Shown here in pieces: positions 30,887 through 44,500 of a stretch of 64,000 bases of DNA. Where the stretch lies: positions 992,001 through 1,056,000 of the forward strand of contig JABTUC010000001.1 in assembly GCA_015075545.1 (NCBI GenBank). Reading direction: 5' to 3'. Numbering within the stretch: position 1 is the stretch's first letter; the number at the start of each line of letters is the position of its first letter. The DNA comes from Ideonella sp. (GTDB taxonomy: Bacteria; Pseudomonadota; Gammaproteobacteria; Burkholderiales; Burkholderiaceae_C). The translations under genes were made by a program, and so were the position numbers. The notes beneath the pieces are model-generated. The model was given only the letters and a program-made list of their open reading frames with translations. It had not been told where the DNA came from and did not search any database.

Positions 30887-32779
30887 TCAGCGTGCCTGCT
30901 CGCGGCTCGGGTGCCCGCGCCACTGCGGCACGCGCACCCGCGCCTCGCCGCCGTGCGGGCTGCGCGGACGGGTGGCCTCGCGATGTTCCGGCGGCGGCAT
31001 CACGCGCTCGGCCCGCGGCGGCGCCGGCGTCGCGTGCGCCTGCGGCGGCGTTGCGGGCCGCATCGACGAGCGGCCGGGTGCGCGTGGCGGCGGCACCGAC
31101 TCACCCGGTTCTGAGCGCTGCCGGCCTCTCGCACCCTCGGGCGGCGCCGGCGCCAGCACCGCAGGCGCATGGGGTGCCGCAGGCCTTGGCACCACCTGCG
31201 CCTGCCCGTGCGGCTGAGGCGGTGGCGCTGTGCCGGCCGGTGGCGGGCCGCCGCGGCCCGGGTGCTGCGGCCTTGCCCCAGGAGGCGCGATCGTCGCGCG
31301 CGGCGGCGGCGCGGTTGCCGGCGGCACGGCGGGCGAAGGCGTCGTCGAACGGGGCGGTGCGCCGTGTGGCGCGCGCTGCCAATCGGGCGCCCGCGGCGAA
31401 GGCATCAGCGCCGGAGACGGCGGCCGCAGCGGCGGACGCGGCGGTGCGGCGACGCCAGGCACCGCGATCGGCCGCGCCACACCGGGCGGTGGCACCAGCG
31501 TGCGCGTCGGCTCGGTGGCGAAGCTGCGGCGAACGCCGGCGTCGACCTGCGCCACCCACGGAGCCACCGGACGCCGCGGCACCAGCATGCGCCCGGGCAC
31601 CACGCTGACCGCGCCGGCCACGCCCTGATTGACATAGAGCGATGCGGCCGCCGGCGGACGCTGCGACGTGCCGGGCGGAAACATCCTCATCTGCCCCGCA
31701 TTCACCGCGCGCCAATAGCTGCCGCCGTGGCCGTAGTGCGGGTAGTACGGTTCGCGCGGCGCCAGCGGCACCCAGCCGACATACGGCCGGTGGTTGCGGC
31801 CCGGCGACACGTTGCCGACCCAGGCCACCAGCGCCGGCGAGTAGACGGGGCGTGCAACGCGCTGGCCCGGCGCCCAGCACCAGCGGCGGCCGTAGTAGAC
31901 CCAGCGCCCGTAGTGGAACGGCGCGAAACCCCACGGCGCATCGTCGACCCAGCTCCAGCCCCACGGCTGCACCCACACCCAGTGTCCGAAGCGATAGGGG
32001 GCCCAGCCGGCGACCACCGTGGTCGGAATCCACAACGGGCCGTAGTCGGCCGTGGTCTCCCAGGTGCCGTAGCGGTCGAGGTCTTCGGCGCCGGTCATCT
32101 CCGGCGAGACATAGGGCGCCACGGCGACCTGATCGTCCGCGCGGTCGGCCCGCTCGGCCCACACCGCGAAGGCGTCGTTCGACGGCGCGCTCCAGTCGTA
32201 GTGCGTGACATTGCCTTCGCGCCAAAGCTCGGCACTGCGCCCGGCCGGGATGGCGAGCGCACTGTCGGCGGCGTCGAACCGCAGGTCGCCCGACCAGGTG
32301 GTGGCGACATCGTTGTCGCCGCGCCGATCGACGCGAAAGTACCCGGGGCCCTGCAGCGCGTAGCGCCCCAGCGCGCTGGTGAGTTCGACTTCGCGTGCCA
32401 CCTCGGGCGAACGCACGCGCACCGCAACGCTGCCGTCGGCGAGGGCCAGCTCGATGCGCTCGTCGTCGAGGCGGGTGATCTCGAGGTCGCTGCCGCCGGC
32501 CAGGCGCACGGCGGTCGAGCCGATGCGCAGTTCGAGCCGCGCATCGGCATCCACCGCGATGCGTGCGCCGGTGGTCAGCGGCCGGTTGCGCAGCAGCGTG
32601 ACCCACTCGTTGGCTTCGCCGTCGAAGAACCACGACTGCCCTTGTCCGTCGGTGACGCGGCCGATGCGGCCGGGCGGATCGTCCTGTGCCCATGCGGGCA
32701 CCGCGAGCGCGGCGATCGCCCCCCACAGCAGCACGGCCAGCCAGGCCCCGAGGCGGCGGACCGCGGGCTTCGTGGTCAT
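30887..32779 (-). CDS. secreted FecR-domain, DUF6600-type protein, Trp-rich and Pro-rich
   Basis: About 630 residues. A signal peptide (LGAWLAVLLWGAIAALAV, cleavage near AWA) is followed by a FecR-like beta domain (IGRVTDGQGQSWFFDGE through YFRVDR), then a region very rich in Trp, Tyr and Pro (FGHWVWVQPWGWSWVDD, FHYGRWVYYGRRWCWAPG, HRPYVGWVPLAPREPYYP), typical of DUF6600 proteins, and a long Pro/Ala/Arg-rich low-complexity tail. Function is unknown; an envelope-associated role is likely. Starts at 32797 or 32857 are possible. It ends 10 bases after the convergent tesA gene and is preceded by def on the same strand. Confidence 0.8.
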   Translation of the reverse strand: MTTKPAVRRLGAWLAVLLWGAIAALAVPAWAQDDPPGRIGRVTDGQGQSWFFDGEANEWVTLLRNRPLTTGARIAVDADARLELRIGSTAVRLAGGSDLEITRLDDERIELALADGSVAVRVRSPEVAREVELTSALGRYALQGPGYFRVDRRGDNDVATTWSGDLRFDAADSALAIPAGRSAELWREGNVTHYDWSAPSNDAFAVWAERADRADDQVAVAPYVSPEMTGAEDLDRYGTWETTADYGPLWIPTTVVAGWAPYRFGHWVWVQPWGWSWVDDAPWGFAPFHYGRWVYYGRRWCWAPGQRVARPVYSPALVAWVGNVSPGRNHRPYVGWVPLAPREPYYPHYGHGGSYWRAVNAGQMRMFPPGTSQRPPAAASLYVNQGVAGAVSVVPGRMLVPRRPVAPWVAQVDAGVRRSFATEPTRTLVPPPGVARPIAVPGVAAPPRPPLRPPSPALMPSPRAPDWQRAPHGAPPRSTTPSPAVPPATAPPPRATIAPPGARPQHPGRGGPPPAGTAPPPQPHGQAQVVPRPAAPHAPAVLAPAPPEGARGRQRSEPGESVPPPRAPGRSSMRPATPPQAHATPAPPRAERVMPPPEHREATRPRSPHGGEARVRVPQWRGHPSREQAR

Positions 32780-32929
32780 GACGGAGATCGCTGCCATGCC
32801 TGCTTCAACGCTCGCCGGCCGCGCGCGGCCGACCGGCGGCAGCGCGCGAAGTGTCAAGAAGCGTGAAGCCGCCGAGTTGCAGCCGCAGCAGCGGCGGCGG
32901 GCATCGGTGCGAGACTGCCCGCATCGAAG

Positions 32930-33466
32930 TCAGTCGTCTCCGGCCTCGTCGAGGTCGGGAAACAGCACGCTGGTGAAGCCCAGCTTCGTGAGGTCGCGCA
33001 TGCGGGTGGGGTACAGCCGGCCGATCAGGTGATCGCACTCGTGCTGGACGACCCGCGCGTGAAAGCCCTCGGCCTCGCGCTCGATCGGCCGGCCCTCGGC
33101 GTCGAAGCCCGCGTAGCGGATTCGCGCGTAGCGCGGCACGACGCCGCGCAGGCCCGGCACCGACAGGCACCCCTCCCAGCCCTCCTCCATCGCGTCGCCC
33201 AGCGGCGTGACGGTGGGGTTGATCAGCACGGTCTGCGGCACCGGCGGCGCGTCGGGGTAGCGATCGGTGTGCTCGACGCCGAAGATCACCAGTTGCAGGT
33301 CCTCGCCGATCTGCGGTGCGGCCAGCCCGGCGCCGCGCGCCGCGGCCATGGTGTCGAACAGGTCGTCGACCAGCGCGCGCAGGCTCGGCGTGCCGAACTC
33401 GCGCACCGGCTGCGCGATGCGCAGCAGGCGCGGGTCGCCCATCTTCAGGATCTCTCGGACTGCCAT
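32930..33466 (-). CDS. def: peptide deformylase
   Basis: A 178-residue type I deformylase removing the formyl group from nascent N-terminal Met. The three motifs are [10 protein letters not shown] (45-54), EGCLSVPG with metal ligand Cys100, and QHECDHLIG with ligands His142 and His146 and catalytic Glu143. Start is the ATG at 33466; a GTG four codons earlier is possible. It is not next to fmt here, so it is probably the second, stand-alone deformylase of the genome. It is 51 bases downstream of ligA. Confidence 0.94.
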   Translation of the reverse strand: MAVREILKMGDPRLLRIAQPVREFGTPSLRALVDDLFDTMAAARGAGLAAPQIGEDLQLVIFGVEHTDRYPDAPPVPQTVLINPTVTPLGDAMEEGWEGCLSVPGLRGVVPRYARIRYAGFDAEGRPIEREAEGFHARVVQHECDHLIGRLYPTRMRDLTKLGFTSVLFPDLDEAGDD

Positions 33467-33517
33467 CTCGGTTCTCACTCAGAAGCGAACAAACACCATG
33501 CTACGCGGGCGCGGGCC

Positions 33518-37018
<3,501 letters not shown>

Positions 37019-37019
<1 letters not shown>

Positions 37020-37603
37020 TACTGCTTGTAGCCTTCCACCGCGATCAGCAGCTTCACTTCGTCGCTGATCGCGGGCACCCCGAACTTCATGCCGAAGTCG
37101 GTGCGCTTGATCGAGCCGACGAGGTCGGCGCCGCACATCTCCTTCTTACTGAACGGGTTGGGCCCGCAGTTGAAGCTGGCCGCGGTGAGCCTGAGCGGCT
37201 TGGTGATGCCCAGCAGCGTCAGCGTGCCCTCGACGCTCTCGACCTTGTCGCCCGCGAAGTTGAACTTGGTCGACTTGAAGACCATCTCGGGAAACTCGGC
37301 GACGTTGAAGAAGTCTGCGGTGCGCAGATGCTCGTCGCGCGAGCGCTGGCCGTCGGTGCGCTTGCTGTCGCCGGTGGAGATCGTCGCTGTCGGGATCTTG
37401 ACGTCGATCGATCCGGTCTTGGCGGCGCGATCGAGCACCACCTTGCCGGTCGTGCGCTCGAACTTGCCGTAGACGGTGGACATGCCGAAGTGCGAGATCG
37501 AGAAGACCGGGATCGTGTGCGTCGGGTCGAGCACGTAAGTCTCGGGGGCCGCGAGCGCGGTGAGCGGGGCCATCAGCAACAGTGCCTCGAGCGTTCGGTT
37601 CAT
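37019..37603 (-). CDS. yceI: YceI-family periplasmic lipid-binding protein
   Basis: A 194-residue secreted lipocalin-like protein. Signal peptide MNRTLEALLLMAPLTALA; mature start near APETYVLDPTHTIPVFSISHFG. Family strands include GKFERTTGKVVLD, RDEHLRTADFFNVAEFPEMVF and VEGTLTLLGITKPLRL. Two Cys residues in FNCGPNPFSKKEMCGADL may form a disulfide. YceI proteins bind polyisoprenoids or similar amphiphiles. A strong AAGGAGG lies 7 bases before the ATG. It follows the membrane-protein gene by 37 bases. Confidence 0.95.
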
Positions 37604-37640
37604 GCTTACCTCCTTGGGGGTGTAGGTGAAGGGCCGGCCA

Positions 37641-38474
37641 TCAGCCGGCCGGGGAAGGTTGGCGCGCCGCGAACCAGGCGACGCCGACCGCGAGCAACAC
37701 CGGAACCAGTGCCGCGCAGCCGGCGCCGAAGCCGTTGCGCCACAGCGCGCCCGACGGTGCGCGAACCAGTCGCGCGGCCCACGGCACCAGCGGCAGCGGC
37801 AACAGGCAGTACCAGGGCAACTCGCCGGTCGCACTGGCCAGCAGGGCGACCAGGGCAGCACCCACGGCAGCAGGCAGCGCCAGCGTCCAGCCGAGCGGCG
37901 ACTCCTGGCCGCGGATCATCTGCACCAGGGCCACCGCCGCGCCTGCCGTACCGAGCGCCAGGCCGAGTTGCGCGAGCAGCGCCGAAGCTCCGAACAGCGC
38001 CAGTACGCCGGTACCCCAGCCCAGGCAGGCGGCCACCACCGAAGCGGGCAGCGGCGACGCCGTTGCAGCTTGCAACGAACTGCCGACCACGGCGAACACG
38101 AACGCGACGGCACCGGTGCCCATCCAGACGGCGGCCGCGGGCTCCTTCTGCGCCAGCACGCGTTGCAGCACCCACGCGGCGGCCAGCGCCGTAACGCCCG
38201 CCAGGACCACGGTGATGCCGCGGCGCTGTGCGACCCCGGCGGCTTCGAGGACGACGGCGATTGCGGTGGCGGCGAGCGTGACCACCACCATCTTGCGCAT
38301 CGCGGTCAGCGGTTCGAGCGCGAAGCCGACCGTCAGCGCCAGCTCGACCACCAGGCCCGAAGCCACGGCCACGGCCAGAGCGCGCGTGCGCGCGAGCGCG
38401 AAGGCCAGCACGAGCGCGACGACGAAGGGCACGGCCGCGGCCTGCACCGCCGGATGGTTCAACAGGGTCTGCAT
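37641..38474 (-). CDS. uncharacterised polytopic membrane protein
   Basis: A 277-residue, strongly hydrophobic protein rich in Ala, Val and Leu with about eight or nine transmembrane segments (for example VPFVVALVLAFALARTRALA, MVVVTLAATAIAVVLEAAG). I do not recognise a family motif. The frame extends to 38588, but the upstream part is Arg-rich and unlike a membrane N terminus, and the ATG at 38474 is chosen. It is 37 bases upstream of yceI and may be co-transcribed with it. A role with YceI in envelope or isoprenoid handling is speculative. Confidence 0.7.
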   Translation of the reverse strand: MQTLLNHPAVQAAAVPFVVALVLAFALARTRALAVAVASGLVVELALTVGFALEPLTAMRKMVVVTLAATAIAVVLEAAGVAQRRGITVVLAGVTALAAAWVLQRVLAQKEPAAAVWMGTGAVAFVFAVVGSSLQAATASPLPASVVAACLGWGTGVLALFGASALLAQLGLALGTAGAAVALVQMIRGQESPLGWTLALPAAVGAALVALLASATGELPWYCLLPLPLVPWAARLVRAPSGALWRNGFGAGCAALVPVLLAVGVAWFAARQPSPAG

Positions 38475-38508
38475 CGGCCGCGCGATCCTACCGACCCGCT
38501 CGGGCGTT

Positions 38509-38549
38509 GCGTTCGAACGCTCGCGCCACAGCGTTCGAGCGCGTTGAAC
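38509..38549. promoter_or_regulatory. palindrome GCGTTCGAACGC with a degenerate second copy
   Basis: A perfect 12-bp palindrome at 38509-38520 lies 35 bases upstream of the membrane-protein ATG. A related stretch (GCGTTCGAGCGCGTTGAACG) follows at 38531-38549. The pair is compatible with an operator of a dimeric repressor, but no regulator gene is adjacent. Confidence 0.4.
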
Positions 38550-38628
38550 GATCGGCGTGGGTCTGCTTCGTAGCGAGCGGCAGGCCACAGCGGGCGGGAC
38601 CGCCTTGGCGTCAACCGGCGAGCCGGCC

Positions 38629-40077
38629 TCAGGCGGCGGGCGACGGCTCTTCGGTGAGCTCCATCGCCAGCCGTTCGGCCAGCCGCGTCGCCAGCGCCAT
38701 CACCGTCAGCGACGGGTTGACCGACACCGTGCGCGGAATCAGCGACGCGTCGGCCACGTACAGGCCCGCGACGCCGTGAACCTGCCCGTGCCGGTCGACC
38801 ACCGAACGCGCCGGGTCGTCGCCCATGCGGCAGCCGCCCTGCGTGTGCGTGGAGATCAGGCCGGTCCAGTAGACCTTGCGCGCGCCCGCCGCGCGCAGCG
38901 CGTTGCGGCTGAAGTTCAGCGCGGCGTCGATGCGCTGGCGCTCGCGCGCATTCAGATTCACCTCGATGCGCTCGGCGCCCTGCGCGTCGATGCCGACCGA
39001 TGCGTTGTTCTCGTCGTTGACCATCGCCAGCACGCCGGCGTAGCGCCGGTAGGCGCGCACGGCGTCGACCAGCCGCTGGCCCCACAGCGGCCCGCTCTCG
39101 TCGCGCACCGTGGTGGCGAAGGCGATCGGGTCCATCACCGTGGAGGCTTCGAGCACGAAGCCGCCGTCCTCGTCGCGCTGGAACTTCATGCAGTGCGCCG
39201 AGATCGGGTACACGCGGTGCGAATCCTGGATCTCGTCGAACAGGCCGTACGCGAGGCGCGCCGGATGCAGCCCGATGTGCCGGCCGAGCGCCGGGCTGCG
39301 CAGGCCCGAGCGCATCAGCATCTGAGGCGTGTTGAGCGCGCCCGCGGCAGCGACGACGGTGCGCGCCTTCACGACGTGGCGCGTGCCACTCGCATCGACG
39401 TACTCGACGCCGGCCGCACGCCGGCCGGACGCGGTGTCCTCGAACACGATGCGCTCGACGGTCGCCTGCGTGCGCAGGTCGAGCTGGCCCAGCGGCAGCG
39501 CGCGGGCGATGTAGGTGATCGCGGTCGACTTGCCGCCGCCCGTGGGGCAGCCCTGCAGGCACGAGCCGTAGCTCTGGCACTCGTTGCTGGTGTACGAGAG
39601 CACCGGCTCCAGGTCTGCGCCGAGCGCGCGGAAGCCCTTGCGCACCGTGTAGACGCACTTCTCCCAGTCGCTGCGCTCGCGCACGCCGAGCAGGTCTTCG
39701 ACACGGCGGTAGTAAGGCTCGAGGTCGGTCAGCGCGAAGGCCTTGCCCTCGTCGTTGGTCAGCCCGGTGGCGGCGTGCCACTTGGCCACGTCCTGCTCGT
39801 GCGCGCGCAGCGCGACCTTGGTGTTCACGGTGGTCGTGCCGCCGACGCAGCGGCCCGACAGGAACGCCACCACGTCGCCGTCGGGCAGCGGCGCGAAGCG
39901 CATCGGCCAGAACAGGTCGTGCGACGCCTTGGCCTCGAAGCGCTTGAAGCTCTCGGTCGTGAAGTGGCGCCCGGTTTCGAGCAGCAGCACGTCGCAGCCG
40001 CTTTGCGCCAGTTCGCCGGCCACCACGCCGCCGCCGGCGCCCGAGCCGATCACGATGACATCGAAGTCGTTCTTCAT
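38629..40077 (-). CDS. GMC-family FAD oxidoreductase
   Basis: A 482-residue flavoprotein. FAD motif VIVIGSGAGGGVVAGELAQSG, the GMC signature around RCVGGTTTVNTKVALRA, a Cys-rich stretch NECQSYGSCLQGCPTGGGKS like that of long-chain alcohol and steroid oxidases, and the C-terminal THTQGGCRMGDDPARSVVD with GLYVADASLIPRTVSVNPS, which carries the catalytic His/Asn region. Its substrate, probably an alcohol or sterol-like lipid, is unknown. It begins 13 bases after the small partner gene. Confidence 0.9.
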   Translation of the reverse strand: MKNDFDVIVIGSGAGGGVVAGELAQSGCDVLLLETGRHFTTESFKRFEAKASHDLFWPMRFAPLPDGDVVAFLSGRCVGGTTTVNTKVALRAHEQDVAKWHAATGLTNDEGKAFALTDLEPYYRRVEDLLGVRERSDWEKCVYTVRKGFRALGADLEPVLSYTSNECQSYGSCLQGCPTGGGKSTAITYIARALPLGQLDLRTQATVERIVFEDTASGRRAAGVEYVDASGTRHVVKARTVVAAAGALNTPQMLMRSGLRSPALGRHIGLHPARLAYGLFDEIQDSHRVYPISAHCMKFQRDEDGGFVLEASTVMDPIAFATTVRDESGPLWGQRLVDAVRAYRRYAGVLAMVNDENNASVGIDAQGAERIEVNLNARERQRIDAALNFSRNALRAAGARKVYWTGLISTHTQGGCRMGDDPARSVVDRHGQVHGVAGLYVADASLIPRTVSVNPSLTVMALATRLAERLAMELTEEPSPAA

Positions 40078-40090
40078 CGCACCGCCTTCT

Positions 40091-40465
40091 TCAGCGCTCG
40101 ATGCCCAGCCACGACCAGTCGCGCTCGAGGTCCACCGCGCGCGGCGGCTGGAAGTCGATCTCGGCCCAGGCGCCGGGGCCGGCACTGCCCGGGGCGACGA
40201 AGTCGCTGTAGTAGGCCTCGATCGCCAGCGCGCGCACGAGCGCGAAGCCCGGTGTGCGCTCGTGCCGTGCGAGCGTGCCGTCGGCCGCCGCCGGCGCCAG
40301 CGCGTCGATCGCCTGCAGCGCCACCTGCCGCGGCTCGGGCGGCATCTTCGCCAACAGCGCATCGACATACACGACCGGGCCGACGCGCATCGACCCGGGG
40401 ACGATCGCCTCGCACAGCGCCGCGGCGGCGCGCGCACCGCGCTCATCGAGGACACGCAGGTTCAC
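40091..40465 (-). CDS. gluconate 2-dehydrogenase subunit 3-like small partner of the GMC oxidoreductase
   Basis: A 124-residue protein starting at GTG 40465 after GAGGAG. The opening VLDERGARAAAALCEAIVPGS, the middle DALLAKMPPEPRQVALQAIDAL and the closing VDLERDWSWLGIER fit small subunits found beside GMC oxidoreductases. Family members usually carry a twin-arginine signal that exports the pair; none is seen here, so the complex is probably cytoplasmic. It lies between zipA (16 bases away) and the oxidoreductase gene (13 bases). Family assignment is by context and weak resemblance. Confidence 0.7.
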   Translation of the reverse strand: MNLRVLDERGARAAAALCEAIVPGSMRVGPVVYVDALLAKMPPEPRQVALQAIDALAPAAADGTLARHERTPGFALVRALAIEAYYSDFVAPGSAGPGAWAEIDFQPPRAVDLERDWSWLGIER

Positions 40466-40481
40466 TCCGAATACTCCTCGA

Positions 40482-41522
40482 TCAGCTGAACAAGCGCCGC
40501 GCCGACGCCGTCCCCGCGGCCAGGTCGCGCGCCTCGAGCGCACGGTAGAGCTGCCGCAGTTCCTGGCCAATGGCGTTGAAGGCGTGCAGCGTCACCGCAT
40601 GCCCCTGGTCGTCGACCAGCGTAGCACCCATGTCGTCGGCCAGCTTGCGCGCCGCTTGCTGCCACTGGGCGAACGGCTCGGCCGCCTCGGGGGTGTGCGG
40701 CACGTCGAGCGACAACGTCGCCTCGCGCACCGCGGCCAATTCGGGCTCGTCGGCCAGCGCGGCGCGCGAGTCGTAGCTCAGGGTGAGCAACGCCGGTGCG
40801 TGCGGGTCGTCGCTCGCTGGCAGCACCAGCCGGCCCGACACCGCGCCCGGCACGAAACCGTGTCGGCCGGCCACCTGCTGCAGGTAGCCCGGCGACCAGG
40901 CGACGCCGTTGGCGCGCAGCGTGACCGTGAGCTGCGCATCGTGCGCGCCGGCGAAGGTGTCGAGCTCCTTGGCGCGCGCGGCCACTTCGAGCATGTCGGG
41001 CAGCTCGATCAGCGCGCCTGCGTTCTCGGCGAAGGCCTGCATCAACTGCGCGAACTCGGAGTACTCGATCTCGTTGAGCGCGCCGCTGCGGTTGGCCAGC
41101 TGCACGCCGGCCTGCAGCTCGCTGTAGCGGCGGCCAAGGGCGACTGGCTCCCATTGGCCGCTTTCGGCGTCGAGCCCTTCGAGCAGGAACGGCTTGCCGC
41201 CGGCGCGCCGCGTCGACGGCGCGTGCGCCAGCACGAACTCGCCGCTCACCGGGGCTTCGAGCCGCAGCGGCACGATGGCGTCGATCAGGGCGTCGATGCG
41301 CGGGCCCTGCCGCGGCGGCGGCGCGGCGGCAGCACTCAATTCGGGCGGCTCGGGGGCCGCAGCGGGCTGCACCTGCGTGCCCAAGGTCGGCTCGGTGCGT
41401 TCGAGCGGCTGCAGGATCTGCGGCTGGCGCGGCCCCGCGCGCCGCGCGTTCCAGGCCCCGTGCGCCACCACCGCGGCCAGCACCAGGCCGGCGACGATGG
41501 CCAGCGCCGCCATCAATGTCAC
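40482..41522 (-). CDS. zipA: ZipA-like cell division protein
   Basis: About 346 residues from a GTG whose GTGA overlaps the smc stop codon. The N-terminal anchor is MAALAIVAGLVLAAVVAHGA, followed by a Pro/Ala-rich linker (to about 95) and the C-terminal FtsZ-binding domain (DALIDAIVPLRLEAPVSGEF onward, ending near LYRALEARDLAAGTASARRL). ZipA tethers FtsZ to the inner membrane at the septum. The order smc-zipA is standard in betaproteobacteria; an ATG at 41513 is an alternative start. Confidence 0.88.
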   Translation of the reverse strand: MTLMAALAIVAGLVLAAVVAHGAWNARRAGPRQPQILQPLERTEPTLGTQVQPAAAPEPPELSAAAAPPPRQGPRIDALIDAIVPLRLEAPVSGEFVLAHAPSTRRAGGKPFLLEGLDAESGQWEPVALGRRYSELQAGVQLANRSGALNEIEYSEFAQLMQAFAENAGALIELPDMLEVAARAKELDTFAGAHDAQLTVTLRANGVAWSPGYLQQVAGRHGFVPGAVSGRLVLPASDDPHAPALLTLSYDSRAALADEPELAAVREATLSLDVPHTPEAAEPFAQWQQAARKLADDMGATLVDDQGHAVTLHAFNAIGQELRQLYRALEARDLAAGTASARRLFS

Positions 41523-44500
41523 GCCGCCTCGGCCAGGCTGACCGCCGCGTCCATGTCGACCGCCACCACGCGCGAGACGCCCTGCTCCTGCATGGTCACG
41601 CCGATCAGTTGCTCGGCCATCTCCATCGCGATCTTGTTGTGCGAGATGTAGAGAAACTGGGTCTGCCGGCTCATCTCGCTGACCAGCGCGCAATAGCGCT
41701 CGGTGTTGGCGTCGTCCAGCGGCGCGTCCACTTCGTCGAGCAGGCAGAACGGCGCCGGGTTGAGCTGGAAGATCGCGAACACCAGCGCGATGGCGGTCAG
41801 CGCCTTCTCGCCGCCGGACAGCAGATGGATCGTCGAGTTGCGCTTGCCCGGCGGCTGCGCCATCACCTGCACGCCCGCGTCGAGGATCTCGTCGCCGGTC
41901 ATCACCAGGCGCGCGGTGCCGCCGCCGAACAGCGTGGGGAACATGCGACCGAAATGCTGGTTGACCTGGTCGAAGGTCTGCTGCAGCAGCTCGCGCGTCT
42001 CGAGGTCGATCTTGCGGATCGCATCCTCCAGCGTGCCGATCGCCTCTTGCAGGTCGGCGTTCTGCGCGTCGAGAAACTGCTTGCGCTCGCGCGACGTGGT
42101 CAGCTCCTCGAGCGCCGCCAGGTTCACCGCGCCGAGCGCGGCCACCTCGCGGCCGAGATGGTCGATCTGCGTCTGCAATCCCGACAGCTTCACTCCGCCC
42201 GCGGCGATGCCGGCAGCCAGCGCCTCCAGGTCGACCTGCGCCTGCTGTAACTGCTCGACGTACTGCGCGCCGCCGAGCTGCGCCGCCTGCTCCTCGAGCT
42301 GCAGCCTGGTGATGCGCTCGCGCAGCGGATCGAGGCTGTGCTCGATGGTCAGCCGCTGCTCGTCGTGCGCCTTCAGCTTCGCGCTCAGGTCGTCGTACTC
42401 GCTGCGTCGCGCCGCCAGCAGTTGCTCGCGGTCGAGCTTGAGCGCCAGCGCGCTGTGCAACCCCGCCTGCGCGGCGCTGTCGTCGAGCGCGCCGAGTTCG
42501 AGCGTCAACTGCTCGCCGGCGCGCTGGTTGTTGGCCACCTGCTCGGCCGCGGTATCGAGCGCGCGCTGCAGCTCGGCGCGCCGCGCCGCCAGCGTGCGCG
42601 CCTCGAACTGCGCCTCCTGTGCCTGGCGCTCGCGCACGCGCAGCGCGTCGCGCGCCTCGACCAGCACGCGTTCGGCGGCCAGCGTGCCCTCGTCGAGGTC
42701 GGCGTGGCGCTGCTGGGCGTCGGCCAGTTGTGCATCGAGCTGCTCGAACGCGCTCTGGCTGCCGACCTGGCGCTCGTCGAGCGAGCGCAATTGAGCGTCG
42801 ATCTCGGCGAGTTCCGCGTCGAGCTGCGAACGCCGCGCGGTGGTGGCCTCGGCCTGCTGCGTCAACCGCAGCAGCTCCACCTGCGCCTGGTGCGCGGTGG
42901 CCTGCGACGCCATCGCCTCGCGCCGCAGCGCCACCAGGCGCTGGCTGGCGTCGGTGTAGGTGGACTCGAGCCGCACCAACGCCGCCCTGGCCTCCTCGGC
43001 GATCAGCGATTGCGCGCGCAACTCGCGCTGCAGGTGCTCGATCTCCTGCGCGCGGGCGAGCAGGCCGTCGTGCTCGGAGTCGGGGGCGTGAAACGCCACC
43101 GCATGCGCGCTCACCGCATGACCCTCGCGCGTCAGGATCACCTCGCCGTGCGTCAGCCGCCCGCGCTGGGCCAGCGCGTCGTCGAGGCTGGCAGCGGTAT
43201 AGACGCCTTCGAGCCAGTCGCTGAACAGCGCCTGCAGCCCCGCGTCGCCGAGCCGCAGCAGTTCGGCCAGCCGCGGCAGAGTGCGATGGGTTTCGGGCGT
43301 CGTCGCCTGCGGCACCGTGTAGAACGCCAGGCGCGCCGGTGGCGGGTCGGCGGCGAAGGCGCGCAGCGTATCGATGCGGCCCACCTGCAGCGCGTTGAGC
43401 CGCTCGCGCAGCGCCGATTCGAGCGCGGTCTCCCAGCCGGGTTCGATGTGCACCTGCGTCCACAGCCCCTGCAGGCTGTCGAGGCCGTGCTTGGCCAGCC
43501 AGGGCTTGAGCTTGCCCTCGGTCTGGATCTTCTCCTGCAGCGCGCGCAGCGCCGCCATGCGTGCCGCGAGGTCGCTGTGCCGGGCACCTTGGCGGTTGAC
43601 CTCGTCGTGCTGCGCGCGCCGGCGCTCGTCGAGCGCGGGCATCTGCTCCTGCAGCTCGTGCAGCCGCGCTTCGGCGCCTTGATGCTGCTGCTCCAGCAGC
43701 GGCACCTGGCGCTGGAACTCGCCCAGCCGCTGCGGGTCGGGAGCCTTCAGGCCATCGGCCTCGGCAGCGAGCCGTTCGCGCCGCGCACGCAACGCGCTCG
43801 CCTGCTCCTGCAGGTTGCGCGAGTCGGCGGCCAGCAACTGGATGCGCTGCTGCACCTCGACGACGGCTTGGCGCTGCGTATCCGCGCGCTGCGAGGCCTC
43901 GCGCACCCGGTCTTCCAGTGCAGGCAGCGTCGCGGCGTGCGACTGCGCTTGCTGCGCCTGCGCAGCCGCGGTTCCCTCGGCCTGCTCGATCTGCCCGCCC
44001 AGGCGATGCAGCTCGGCTTCGTCGGCGGTGCGGCGCTGAGCCCACTGCGCGTTCTGCGCGTCGAGGTCGGCGATGCGCTGCTGCACGCGCTGTCGGCCCT
44101 CGACCACGTACTGGATGCGCTCTTCGAGACGGCTCACCTCCAGCGACGCCTCGGCCAGCTCGCCCTGCGCCGCGTGCATCGCGTCGCCGGCGGCATAGTG
44201 GCCCTGGCGGATCGCCTCGAGCTCGGCTTCGACGTGCCGCAGTTCGGCCACGCGCGCCTGCAGCGCGGTGTGCGCCTCATCGACGGCGCGCTTGGCGCGC
44301 TCTTCCTCCTTGGCCGCGTCGCGGTGCTTGAGCCACCACAACTGGTGCTGCTTCAGCGTCTGTTCGTCGAGCAACTTGCGATACGTGGTGGCGACCTCGG
44401 CCTGTGCCTCGAGTTTCTCGAGGTTGGCGTTCAGCTCGCGCAGGATGTCTTCGACCCGCGTCAGGTTCTCGCGCGTGTCCTTCAGCCGGCTCTCGGTTTC

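Noticed and set aside
40482-44045. 1187-residue frame joining zipA to upstream sequence
   Set aside because: The upstream part is an out-of-frame reading of smc. The zipA start at 41522 overlaps the smc stop and fits the family.
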